DNA from: Alistipes megaguti
GTDB lineage: Bacteria > Bacteroidota > Bacteroidia > Bacteroidales > Rikenellaceae
Assembly (NCBI RefSeq): GCF_900604385.1
Contig: NZ_LR027382.1
Span: forward strand, 372,001-436,000
Direction: 5' to 3'
DNA length: 64,000 nucleotides
Shown here: in pieces, positions 1 to 9,070 of the stretch
Layout: each line of letters opens with the position of its first letter
How positions within the stretch are numbered: the first letter of the stretch is position 1
Made by a program: the position numbers and the translations under genes
The notes under the pieces: generated by a model
The model's input: the letters and a program-made list of their open reading frames with translations, nothing else
Databases searched by the model: none
What the model was told of the DNA's origin: nothing

Positions 1-2386
1 CGTAGTGTCCCCGCATCTGCGGCGAGGCGCTCCGATTCCGGGCGGCCGCAATCCGATCCCGGCAGTCGAGCAGCACGCCGTAGAGCAGATGGCCATCCTC
101 GGGCCGCGTGAGGTAGGAAACCCCGGCAAGCGGAGCGAAGCCTGCGGAATCCTCCGCCGTCACAGCCTCGGCGAAATAGTCCGAACGCAGCTTCGATTTC
201 CGGCCCGCGGCCTGTTCGGCAAGAGCCAGCAACCGATCCAGGAATCGCAGTTGCAGCGGCTGTTTGACCAGTTCGTCCGCCGGGTCCGCATTGTCCCAAA
301 GATAGGCCGAGAGGTCGTCCAGCGCCTCCGCGCGCGTGTAAGCCTCCCCGTCGGTCAACGAAGCGCAGAGCGCAATGCGGTCCAGGCTTCCCAGAATCCG
401 GTCGAAGGTCTCCGTACGGATGAAATCCGCGATCCCGGGATTGAGCCCTTCCCCCACGATCAGCGAACGGCTGTCGAGCCATTCCAGATCGTCGAGCCGC
501 GACAGCAGCCACCGCATCGCCTCCCGCTGCATCCCGGCGGGGAGCGGCTCAAAACTCCGGCCGGCATCTCCGGCATAGCGTTCGTTGATCCGCACTCCGC
601 CCAAGCGGGCGATCACGGAGCCGAACAACGCATTGCAATAGAACGAAACCGACTCGGGGAAGGCCGAACGGTAGGCATAATCGACATCCTCGTCGTCGAT
701 CCACTCCGAGACATGGCGCAGAACAACGGCAAGATTCGCCAGCCCGGCATCGGCCGCCCGCAGCGGATCGTCGCCCAGATCCGAGGCCCGTGCCCGGGGA
801 TCGAGCGCGAATTTTTCCGGCTGTTCCCGCAGAAAACGGCACGACGGATCGTCGCTCACCGCCCCGTCGCCGTAAAGCCACTCGACGGCGCGGTAATCGT
901 ACGACCCCAGCGAGGTCTGACAGAGTTTCACGCCGTTCCGGAAATCTTCGGGACGCGCCGCATAGTTCAACGGCAGCTCGTCGAGAATCGAGGCCGAAAG
1001 TCCGTTCGCGGCCGTATAATGCGCGCTGCGCAGCGAATCGAGCGGCACCGTCTGCGAAGCCCCCATGTTGGGCAGCAGCCCCAGGCAAAAACCCGTATAA
1101 CGGGCCACCTTCGCCGACAGGCTCTCGCCGAAAAGCGCCTCGTCGAGTTCCAGCTGCCGCGCCCGGGGATCGGCGGCTCCCGTCTGAAGAAGCCGTTCGG
1201 TTTGAATCTGCGGTCCGATATTGTGGCTGATGTAGATGTTGGCGCTCAGAATCTCTCCCGTCCGCGGATCGGTCCAGGCGTTGAACCGCAGATCGCGGGC
1301 CGGCGAAGGAACGTAGCGTACGGCCGAATAGCGAATGTCGTTCACGTCGGGCAGCCCCTCCGCCGAGACACGCCGCACCTCGATGGCCCGCGGAAGACCG
1401 ATCCGCTCGAAAGCATCGTTCCAGAGCAGTATGCCCCGTTCGATATAGGGTTTCCACGCCGCCGGGAAACGCTCGTCGAGATAGAAGACGATGGGACGCC
1501 CGGCATCCACCCGCCACCGGGAGGCGTAATAACGGACTTCGGCGCCCTGCCGGTCAGCGCTGTATTCGACATAACGCGACGTGGAGGTACCCACGCGCAG
1601 ATCCGCTTCACGGACCGTCGTCATCGGTTCGGGCAGCAGCAGGAACGATGTCCGCACGGCAGCCGTGAAGAGTTCAGGATCGCCCCGCGAAATCACGCCG
1701 AAAGCGTAGGCCGAGACTTCGTAGGAGAGCTCGCTCACCACCGAGACATTGTCGTTAAAAGCCGCTATATCGCGTATCCAGGAGGCTTCGGAACGGTATT
1801 CGTAACTCCGCAGGACGAATCCGTCGCGGCTGCTGTAACTCTCCGGGTCCTTGGGCGAAAGGTAACTCTCGCCGTTCCGGAAGAACGATGTCGCACGCAC
1901 CACGACGCCGCTGCTGTCGGGCGTAACCGCCTCGATGGGAAACGACGCGATCACGGAGGGCTGCCGGCTCGCGGCCAGCGCCCGCCCGATCGCCGGATCG
2001 TCGCTGCGCGAACGGCTGTCGAGTGCGGCAATCTGCAAAAGCGAATCAGTCCGCTGGAAAACGACAAGACGCGGACGCGAAGGCTGCATCCCGACCGACG
2101 ACTCCTCGCCGTCGCTGACCGACAGCACCGTAACCCCCAGCAGCAGGTCACGCCCGAGCATCGAATCGGGCACCTCGAAATAGACATCCCCGTCGAGCAG
2201 ATGCAGGGTGAACAATCCCTGCACCGTTCGGGGATTCTTACCGGCGAAAAGCTGTTCGTAAGCCGTCTTACGCGGTTCGGGAGCCGTCGCGCGCCGCTTG
2301 CGGGCCGCCGCGGGCGTCGCGTCGCACAGCACCGGCAACAGCATCAACAGCGTCACGATCCATCGCATATCGTATCTTTCTCTCAT
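1..2386 (-). CDS. DUF5117/DUF4953 metalloprotease-family protein with lost zinc motif (3' end outside window)
   Basis: Read on the minus strand this gives one continuous frame from ATG at 2386 (a second in-frame ATG at 2368 gives a cleaner signal peptide, MRWIVTLLMLLPVLCDA) to the window edge. It aligns along its whole visible length with the next gene upstream (GLFTLH.., YFEVP.., the WTDPRTGEI stretch, NMGAS), so it belongs to the secreted zinc-dependent DUF5117/DUF4953 family of Bacteroidetes. The position that is HExxHxxGxxH in the neighbour (its residues 450-460) reads RYTGFCLGLLP here (residues 429-439): all three zinc histidines and the catalytic glutamate are gone while the flanks are conserved. 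Only 8 bp separates it from the upstream gene, so the two are probably co-transcribed. Likely a periplasmic or surface pseudo-protease; its role is unknown. Confidence 0.85.
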   Translation of the reverse strand, partial: MRERYDMRWIVTLLMLLPVLCDATPAAARKRRATAPEPRKTAYEQLFAGKNPRTVQGLFTLHLLDGDVYFEVPDSMLGRDLLLGVTVLSVSDGEESSVGMQPSRPRLVVFQRTDSLLQIAALDSRSRSDDPAIGRALAASRQPSVIASFPIEAVTPDSSGVVVRATSFFRNGESYLSPKDPESYSSRDGFVLRSYEYRSEASWIRDIAAFNDNVSVVSELSYEVSAYAFGVISRGDPELFTAAVRTSFLLLPEPMTTVREADLRVGTSTSRYVEYSADRQGAEVRYYASRWRVDAGRPIVFYLDERFPAAWKPYIERGILLWNDAFERIGLPRAIEVRRVSAEGLPDVNDIRYSAVRYVPSPARDLRFNAWTDPRTGEILSANIYISHNIGPQIQTERLLQTGAADPRARQLELDEALFGESLSAKVARYTGFCLGLLPNMGASQTVPLDSLRSAHYTAANGLSASILDELPLNYAARPEDFRNGVKLCQTSLGSYDYRAVEWLYGDGAVSDDPSCRFLREQPEKFALDPRARASDLGDDPLRAADAGLANLAVVLRHVSEWIDDEDVDYAYRSAFPESVSFYCNALFGSVIARLGGVRINERYAGDAGRSFEPLPAGMQREAMRWLLSRLDDLEWLDSRSLIVGEGLNPGIADFIRTETFDRILGSLDRIALCASLTDGEAYTRAEALDDLSAYLWDNADPADELVKQPLQLRFLDRLLALAEQAAGRKSKLRSDYFAEAVTAEDSAGFAPLAGVSYLTRPEDGHLLYGVLLDCRDRIAAARNRSASPQMRGHY

Positions 2387-2394
2387 AACTGCCG

Positions 2395-4978
2395 TCATTT
2401 CAGATAGGATTCGATCGTATGCAACAGCGAACGGTAGTGCAGCCGGGTCTGCAGATCGGGATGGTTCCGCTGCCCCTCCAGCAAGCGCCGGATCTTCAGC
2501 ACACAGTCATAGGCGAGCCCCTCCATCGGCCGCTCTTCGTAAAACAGCGGCATGGGATCGTCATACCCCGCCACAGGTCCCGGACAGCCTGCCGAAGCGT
2601 CCGACAGCAGGGACCGGTCCGTGCGGAACGCCTCCGGAACCTCCATCCGCCGCATGGACGCAAGGCTCTTGGAATCTCCCTCTTCACGCAATGCGGCCAC
2701 CTCGCCGAGCGTCTCCAGGAAAAGACGCTGCCGCTTGATCTGCGAGAGATTCAACGCCTGCCGGCGAAGGGTCGGGGCCCAGATTCGGTCGTAAATCAAC
2801 GACATGCACGCTTCGGGCGTGAAGGCGTCGTTTTCGGCCAGCGCCGCCGAAAGCCCCACTTTCGAAGGCGACGCCACGACGGCTTTCATCACAGTCTCGC
2901 ACACGGCGTCCGCGGCCGAAGCCACCAGCCCCAGATTGCCCGTAACACTCCGGTCGTCCAGCCACTCCATGTCGTCGAGCTGTTCCAACAGGAATTCCAA
3001 CGCCCGGACCTGGCGCTCGCGGGGAACGCTCCGGTAATGTTCGACCGAGTCCCCGACGTGTTTCTCGTACAGATACACTCCGCCCACGTCCGCATAGACA
3101 TGGTTCAAATAGGTGAAATACTGGTTGACGATTCCTGTAGATGGCCTTGCGGTAGCTGTAATCCCGGTCGTCGGATTCGGTCCAGGCATTGAGGTGCGAA
3201 AGCACGTATTTCAGATTGGAGATGCCGTATTCGGAAGCCCTGACGTGATCGTCGCCCAGATCCTCGGAGAGGGATCGGGGGTCGAGCAGCTCGGAGAACT
3301 GCTGCTTGCCGTAGCGCAGGACCGGATCGGCCGACGCCTCGCGCAGCCATTGCGAGGTGATCGCATACTCCGCCTCGGGGCTCCCGGCGAAAAGTGGCGT
3401 ATAGTTCCATTTCACCAGAAACCGGTCGTAAGCCCCGAACCGCGGAGGCGTCATCCGCACGCCGCGCTCGAAATCGCCCGGCTGGGCGACATAGTTGAAA
3501 CGGGCGTAATCCATGATCGACGTGGTCGTTCCCGTCTCGCGGGTGAAAGAGGGGCTCCGCAGCGAATCCACGGGGATCACGGACGACGCGCCCATGTTGT
3601 GCATGAAGCCCAGGCAATGCCCGATCTCATGCGAAAGCACATACCGCAGGGCGTCGCCGATGATCTCCTGAGGAATCTGCTTCTGCCGCACGCGCGGATC
3701 GGCCGGCGAGGTCTGGATGAAAAGCCAGTTGTTGATCAGCTCGATCACATCGTGATAAAGATAGACCGAGGCGCTGACGATCTCGCCGCTGCGCGGATCG
3801 GTCCACGAGGGGCCCATGGCGTTCTGAATCGTCACCGGGGCATACCGCACACACGAATATTTGAGGTTGTCGGGGTCGAATTCGGGGTCGTCCTCGGGAA
3901 AAAGCCGCGCCTGGACGGCATTGCGAAAACCGATCTGCTCGAAAAGTTCGCTCCACTGATTCACCCCTTCGATGACGTATGGAAGCCACGTGCGGGGGAA
4001 ATTACGGTCGATGTAAAAGACGATCGGCTTGACCGGGTCCACCAACTCCCCGCGCCGGTAGGCTTCGATGTCCGAGGGCTCCAGCCGCCAGCGGTTGGCA
4101 TACCATATCGGACGGGCCCCCTGGGTCGTGGGAGAATAGAGCATCTTGCCCGTCGGAAAAACGGCGATGCGACTGTCGGTGATCCGGGGGCTGACGGGAA
4201 GGCTGTCGAGCAGCAGGATGGAACGTGTGGCAGTGATCGTAACCGGCACATCCCGCAGCCCGCGCTCCGAGATCGTCACCCGGTAATTCAGGCTGCTGCT
4301 GACCGAAACGTTATCCGAAAAGGACTTGATTCCGGTCACGTAGGACTTCTCCTTTTCGAACGACTCCTTGCGTTTGAGGCGTCCCGAAAGCGTGTGCTGG
4401 CTGTATTTGTCAAAAGGCGACAGCCGCTCGTCATCGCTGACAAACAGATCCGTGGCGTCCACGACTACCGCAGAACTGTCGGGCGTAAAGGTCTCGATCT
4501 CGAACAACCGGTAAATAGCGCCGATATTGCTCGTTGCGAGCGCTCGCTCTATTTCAGCATGATTCGGGAGGGGGGGGGTAACGGCCCGCGCCGAAATCAG
4601 CCGCATGGCGATCCGGTCTCCCGCGCGCGTGAATGCGAAATGAAGCGGATCTTTCGGCTTGGAGCCCACGATTCCGTGACCGTTGTCGCTGGTAGCCGAG
4701 ATGGTCGTTCCGAGCAGCATGCTCCGATCCATCAGCCGGAGCGGAATCTCGAAATAGACCCGCCCTTTCATCTCATGCAGCGTGAAAAGGCCCCGGGCTA
4801 TGCGGTGTTCCTCCTTGAAGAATTTGTCGTATGCCGAACTTTTCGTGGTGTCACACTGTTCGGCGGACGCCTTGCGGCTGCGTTTTCCACAAAGTCCGAA
4901 CGCCTGCTGCGAACCGCATAACGACAAGACCACAAGCAAAAAAAGGGGCGAAATTATCCGAGCATAAAACTTCATCAT
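2395..4978 (-). pseudogene. DUF5117/DUF4953 zinc metalloprotease, frameshifted
   Basis: Secreted zinc-dependent metalloprotease family. The start at 4978 (or 4975) is followed by a hydrophobic signal peptide. The metzincin-type motif HEIGHCLGFMH is intact at residues 450-460 and is followed by NMGAS. The family frame runs to ..YSYRKAIY and resumes one base out of register as ..IVNQYFTYLNHV; removing one base near 3136 on the plus strand joins both parts into one protein of about 860 residues. As written, the first frame ends near 2684 after a nonsense C-terminus. The insertion is outside the catalytic core, so it may be a recent null allele or a sequencing error. It is the first gene of the pair, preceded by a good promoter at 5094-5124. 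Confidence 0.8.
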
Positions 4979-5093
4979 TCAAACAGGGTTAGAACGAGCA
5001 GATTAACCAAAGAAATATCAATAAAATTTCCAAGAGAGCCTTTTCCCACTATCGAAAGGTGTCATCCTCCACGAGGAACCTAACAAATTTCTA

Positions 5094-5124
5094 CAAAGAT
5101 AGCAAAAATTTATCGGAAAACAAA
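5094..5124 (-). promoter_or_regulatory. Bacteroidetes-type promoter for the metalloprotease pair
   Basis: On the minus strand TTTG (5124-5121) and TATCTTTG (5101-5094) are separated by 19 bp. This is the -33/-7 arrangement (TTTG, N19-20, TAnnTTTG) known for the Bacteroidetes primary sigma factor. A start a few bases downstream would leave a leader of about 110 nt before the ATG at 4978. Confidence 0.65.
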
Positions 5125-5221
5125 CCGGAGCAAGGGGGCAGGGCAAAAACTCCAAAAGGCAAGAATTTGGATAAGCAAAAGGTATTCAGTGGTTTAAATG
5201 GATGTCAGAGAAAACAGCAAC

Positions 5222-5328
5222 CGCAATTTATCGCAATTTTAGTGCAAGAATTTCAAGAAAAAAATTACGTTTCAAAGACTTTCAACGCAATTTTAACCAC
5301 TTGATTTAAAAGTATTAGGCCGCAATTT
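5222..5328 (+). repeat. Four CGCAATTT direct repeats (iteron-like)
   Basis: CGCAATTT occurs at 5222, 5232, 5286 and 5321, all in the same orientation within 107 bp of an otherwise gene-free AT-rich stretch (4979-5469). The first two copies are 10 bp apart, about one helical turn. Repeats like these mark recombinase or initiator binding sites at ends of integrated elements; that role is inference. Apart from these and the promoter nothing else is seen in 4979-5469. Confidence 0.4.
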
Positions 5329-5469
5329 AAGCCGTTTTAACGTGCGTTTAAAATGATGACTTTTTTGGAGTTTCCGTTCCTCATCAAATTGTCCCCTTTC
5401 ATTATACCATATAAACTTGTAAATTTTGTTTAAATTTCCCATGTTCAAAATTTGAATTCTGATACGTGA

Positions 5470-5823
5470 TTCAGGCCGGATCATAATGAGCCAATACCGC
5501 CCGTCGATATTCTCTACAAGGCAAACGAAGTGTTCAGGCGAGCCATTGACGCGATTGTCCATTTTGCTACGGAGCGGCACAAGTCTTTCTTCGCCCCGTC
5601 CGAAGCCGCCGACATCAAGAGCGTGATGCAGGAGTACGGGGAAACGACCGAACAGCAGGATATGGTCGGCACATGAATCTGTGACTATGCGGAGAGCCGG
5701 TAGCCGTTTGATGAAATAAAACATCGCCTTACACTCAAAGAGGTTGGCGATGTGGCAGAGGACAAGTATGATTGGAAATTGAGAATATGCAGCAAGGATT
5801 GCAAAGATAATACATCAAGTTAG
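5470..5823 (+). pseudogene. Decayed unknown gene with two in-frame stops
   Basis: One plus-strand frame from 5470 to the TAG at 5821 reads like protein (..VDILYKANEVFRRAIDAIV.., ..SEAADIKSVMQEYGET..), is interrupted by TGA at 5674 and TAG at 5701, and then continues sensibly (PFDEIKHRLTLKEVGDVAED). No usable start is present at the left end. TGG to TGA and CAG to TAG would explain the two stops. I do not recognise the family. Its setting among mobile-element debris suggests an accessory gene remnant. Confidence 0.4.
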
Positions 5824-5868
5824 CGACTGTTCTAATTACGTAAATACTTGATAACCTTGTTTCATAAA

Positions 5869-6438
5869 TCACTTGATTTCAAATTCTGCATTCAATTTTA
5901 TCTCTTTCCTTTTCGCATAAAACGATTTGCTTATGCGATATTTTCCTTTGGAAAGATGATAATACCTGTCAATAGGAAAACTAAAGCAATACAATAAAGG
6001 TGCTTTCCGTTTGTTAAAACCATCATCAAACCAAGCGATGTTACCTTTTGTCTTAGCCATAACCCATTCCTTTCCATTCCATCGTTCTACAGCCCAACCT
6101 CTTCCATACATCAGCGAGGTCGATGTCGGATTTGATACGAACACATTAATAAGATGTACATTTTCCCCATAAATAGGACACTCCGGCCACATAGAAATCG
6201 GTTTGTCCTGATATTCATCCGGCAAATCCATAACATACCAAAGATAACATTCCGGAGTGTCGTAAGTGATGGAATATTTATTTACCGATGAATCTTGGAT
6301 GCCTGCTACCGTATCGCTACTCTCCATGATAAACAACTCTTTATCTGGTGTTGCTTCCTGTTGAGTTTGCTGCCGCTTGTGGGTGCAACTCATGCAAACA
6401 AGACTTGCCAGCATTGCGAATAAGATTATCGTTTTCAT
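5869..6438 (-). CDS. Ig-like domain lipoprotein (Big_14-like)
   Basis: A lipoprotein of about 189 residues. I place the start at 6438 (MKTIILFAMLASLVCMSC), because AAGGAG lies just upstream and the lipobox LVCMSC then sits at residue 18; an ATG at 6474 would bury the signal peptide. The C-terminal half has the pattern of the small bacterial Ig-like domain often called Big_14: YGRGWAVERWNGKEWV, then AWFDDGF, then LSKGKYRISKSFY. It is probably anchored in the outer or inner membrane; the substrate is unknown. The gene is visibly AT-richer than the flanking metalloprotease and PUL genes and stands alone between remnants, which suggests horizontal acquisition. Confidence 0.7.
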   Translation of the reverse strand: MKTIILFAMLASLVCMSCTHKRQQTQQEATPDKELFIMESSDTVAGIQDSSVNKYSITYDTPECYLWYVMDLPDEYQDKPISMWPECPIYGENVHLINVFVSNPTSTSLMYGRGWAVERWNGKEWVMAKTKGNIAWFDDGFNKRKAPLLYCFSFPIDRYYHLSKGKYRISKSFYAKRKEIKLNAEFEIK

Positions 6439-6611
6439 TGTATAAGTTCTCCTTTCTTGTTTATATATTTCCATTTATCGCTTACCTATTCGTGGCAGGA
6501 AACCCGTCCATAACAACCCTAATCCTGCATAAAAATAGGACTATTTTACGATTATCTGCATTGTTTGACCTAAAATCTGTCGCAAAAGTTAGTTTGTACT
6601 ATTATTGGTTT

Positions 6612-7094
6612 TCAAATCGCAGAAAAATACTGATTTTCAATATTGAATGTTGCATCGTCATCAGCGAGCGTAGCCGTCCAGACGATCCAGTCGGTCTTCG
6701 TGTAACTTTCACGATTGTCCAACGGCAGTCCATAACGATTTTGACGGGTCAGATAATAGGTGATTTCCTTGCTGCGTACTGCTTCCGGGGAAAATGTTCC
6801 ATCCAAACAATTTATCCCACACAGGATTGTATTTCTGGTTCCAGCTTCCGGGCCGGTCGAAAGTCAGCCTGTAATGATCGCCGTCATCGGCCAGATACCA
6901 GTAAGAGGCAATCCCCAGAATGGCTTTGACCGAGAGATTGGCATTGTGAGCGGAATGACCTGCAAAGTCATCGGTACATAGCTGATTTTCCGGATCGAGT
7001 CCATTCTCTACCAGATAATTCGTCCAAGCGGTCAACATCTTCCAGTGCTTTTTCGCATAATCGGTATTCCCCTCGACACGGGTAAGAGCCGCCG
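6612..7094 (-). pseudogene. Glutaminase-family (DUF4965/DUF1793) fragment
   Basis: The minus strand encodes a stretch recognisable as the central part of the large secreted Bacteroidetes glutaminase family: AALTRVEGNTDYAKKHWKML, then NQLCTDDFAGHSAHNANLSV, then LTFDRPGSWNQKYNPVWDKL. Three lesions are visible. About 27 codons are missing between ASYWYLAD and DGDHYRL, judged from memory of the family. One extra C near 6790 moves the rest (PEAVRSKEITYYLTRQNRYG, TKTDWIVWTATLAD) into another frame. Homology stops abruptly after DDDATF near 6650. At the 5' side it is fused at 7095 to mobile-element sequence. Roughly 160 of about 830 residues remain, so it is certainly non-functional. Confidence 0.75.
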
Positions 7095-7230
7095 TCAAGA
7101 TCGGCAACAAGATCCGATATCGCACATCGGATATTCAACGGATTCTCGGTAAGCGGGAGTGCAAATAGTCGATTGAGAATGCCGGGAAGATCCCCGAGCA
7201 TTCGAAAAGCAGAGATAACCGAGGCAAGTT
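7095..7230 (+). repeat. Second copy of the mobile-element HTH gene 3' end
   Basis: About 136 bp is roughly 90% identical to 23063-23199. It carries the last codons of the HTH/excisionase-like gene (IKIGNKIRYRTSDIQRIL, stop TAG at 7166-7168), the hairpin GAATGC..GCATTC (7177-7203) and flanking DNA up to GAGGCAAGTT. The 5' part of the gene is replaced by the glutaminase fragment on the other strand, and the junction lies at the shared TCAAGATCGG. This is the scar of a second related element. Confidence 0.8.
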
Positions 7231-7385
7231 GTATTTTCCGTTACGTGAAATATTTTCCGTAACGCAAAACAACTTGCCCGCAAGGGGAAGGAAAGCGACT
7301 CCGAAGTCGTCGTTTTTTACCGGGAATGAAGGAGTTTTTCCGCAGAAAGAACGCTCTTCAGATTATTCAAATTGAAGAAAAAATA

Positions 7386-7413
7386 AGATCAACCCGCCAT
7401 AGCGGGTTGATCT
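7386..7413 (-). terminator. Rho-independent terminator at the end of PUL1
   Basis: A perfect 12-bp stem AGATCAACCCGC / GCGGGTTGATCT with a 4-nt loop. On the minus strand it is followed by TTATTTTTTC. It lies about 160 bp downstream of the last PUL1 gene (stop at 7570). The rest of 7231-7569 holds only a short inverted repeat GTTACG..CGTAAC near 7250 and no gene. Confidence 0.8.
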
Positions 7414-7569
7414 GAAAACATAATTGACATATCTGAAAGAGCTGTAGCTCCTTTCTCAGACACGCTTTTGAAACACCTCCTAATAAGGGTAGATTACATA
7501 ATCCAACAATCTAATAGCCCCAGACACCTGTATCGGGATTGTGCAGCTACGGAGTTATATGATCTACGA

Positions 7570-9060
7570 TTACTTGTATTCAACAACACACCCGTCATTC
7601 GTCGTCAGATTGATCTGAGCGCCTTCGAGTGCTTTTGGCAAGATCAGGGTTTTCAAATTAGCGCGGTCGCACTCTATGACTTTAAGCGACGGACAACCGG
7701 ACAGATCGACGGCCGTGATCTCGTCGTAGGAGCGAGAACACGAAGAGTAGAACTCCTCGAGGGCGTCGCCGCTGACGGTCAACGTCTCGAAATCGACATA
7801 GTCGTAACGGCTGTTCAGCACTGCGAGCTGGAGGATCGGGTTGGCACCCAGCACGATGGTTTGGCAGTATGTGCAGCCATCGATGCTCAGTTCCTGGACC
7901 TTGGTCAGAGCCGAGATATCGAACGATTCCATATAGTTACCCGAAACATCCATCGTTGTCAGCTCCGTGAAATAGGCGAGCCCTGTGAAGTCGGAGATAT
8001 CCTCGTATGACAGGTCGAACTCGGTTTCCGCTGCACCCTCTTCACTAATAGTGTACATTTCCTCTCCCACCTCTTCGATGTAGCCGTATTTCTTCAGGAA
8101 CTTCAGGAACTTCGAATCGGGAATCTCCACAATAAGCATATTCGGATCCTTTTGCGAAACAGTAAATGAGGTATGGGACTGCCATCTGTCCCCATCAAGG
8201 TAGACTTCACCTTTGGCGCTACGAGTTTTCTCCGATGCAGCGACATGGAACGTCAACATCTCCGTGCGCAATCCTTTCTGCTCCGAAACGAGGCTTCGGT
8301 CCATCGTTATCCAATCGCATTTCTCGCCGAACGACACTTCGTAGTCGAGATTGGTGCGGACCTCGACCGTAAAGTCATGGGCTTCGAGATCTTCATAAGC
8401 GTATTTCTCCGCCGCATTCCATTCGAAGAACGAAGGCTTGTCCTGCGCGACGGATACTTCGAAGCGCTTGTCCAAACCGGAGATGACAATCTGCGCCCGT
8501 CGTGCGAGATAGGTGCTGTTCTCCGCTATGGCGAAGTTCAGCGCAGTCGAACCAAACGATTCGTTATACTCGATCCACGGCATATCCTCGGGATCGGCGT
8601 TTTCATAGACGATTTCGCATTGCAGATCGTCAATATTCGAATTGAGCCGCAGACAGAGCGACGATGCGCTTGTAGAAAATTGGTACTCTGTGTCGGACAG
8701 CATCTCCAATACGAAAACGGGGTCGGAAACGATCTTGAAAGGAACGACCGTAGCACCTGCGAAAAACTTGAACGTAGCCTCACGACGTGCTCCCGTTTCG
8801 TTGGCATCGACGGTGAAAACTACCTTATCGCCGCTGTTGCCTGCGACCACAGAGGGCCGGGCCCACGAACAATCGCCCGCGATGCGCCATGCCGCCGAGC
8901 TCGTTACCACAATCTCCACCTCTGTGCCATCGGGGCCGACAGGCACGGATTCGGCCGATAATTCGAGAGTTTCCGCCACCGACGTCTCGACCTGGTCATC
9001 GTCGGAGCAACCGCTCATCACGCATGCAAGCGCGACGAAAGCCAAAAATATCTTTTTCAT
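7570..9060 (-). CDS. BACON/leucine-rich-repeat surface lipoprotein
   Basis: A 496-residue lipoprotein (MKKIFLAFVALACVMSGCSD; lipobox cysteine at 18). The first 300 or so residues look like successive BACON-type beta-sandwich repeats (..VTSSAAWRIAGDCSWARP.., ..RTNLDYEVSFGEKCDWITM..), a module common in surface proteins of polysaccharide utilization loci. The C-terminal 150 residues have leucine-rich-repeat spacing (LAYFTELTTMDVSGNYMESFDISAL, LKVIECDRANLKTLIL). It is the last gene of PUL1, 10 bp after the broken endoglycosidase, and its frame is intact. Probable role: glycan or glycoprotein binding at the cell surface; no catalytic motif is seen. Confidence 0.7.
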   Translation of the reverse strand: MKKIFLAFVALACVMSGCSDDDQVETSVAETLELSAESVPVGPDGTEVEIVVTSSAAWRIAGDCSWARPSVVAGNSGDKVVFTVDANETGARREATFKFFAGATVVPFKIVSDPVFVLEMLSDTEYQFSTSASSLCLRLNSNIDDLQCEIVYENADPEDMPWIEYNESFGSTALNFAIAENSTYLARRAQIVISGLDKRFEVSVAQDKPSFFEWNAAEKYAYEDLEAHDFTVEVRTNLDYEVSFGEKCDWITMDRSLVSEQKGLRTEMLTFHVAASEKTRSAKGEVYLDGDRWQSHTSFTVSQKDPNMLIVEIPDSKFLKFLKKYGYIEEVGEEMYTISEEGAAETEFDLSYEDISDFTGLAYFTELTTMDVSGNYMESFDISALTKVQELSIDGCTYCQTIVLGANPILQLAVLNSRYDYVDFETLTVSGDALEEFYSSCSRSYDEITAVDLSGCPSLKVIECDRANLKTLILPKALEGAQINLTTNDGCVVEYK

Positions 9061-9070
9061 GCTTACTCTT

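Noticed and set aside
5..2407. An 800-codon open frame on the plus strand opposite the metalloprotease-like gene
   Set aside because: Arg/Pro-rich composition and no domain; the minus strand encodes a clear family member. High G+C makes such antisense frames common.
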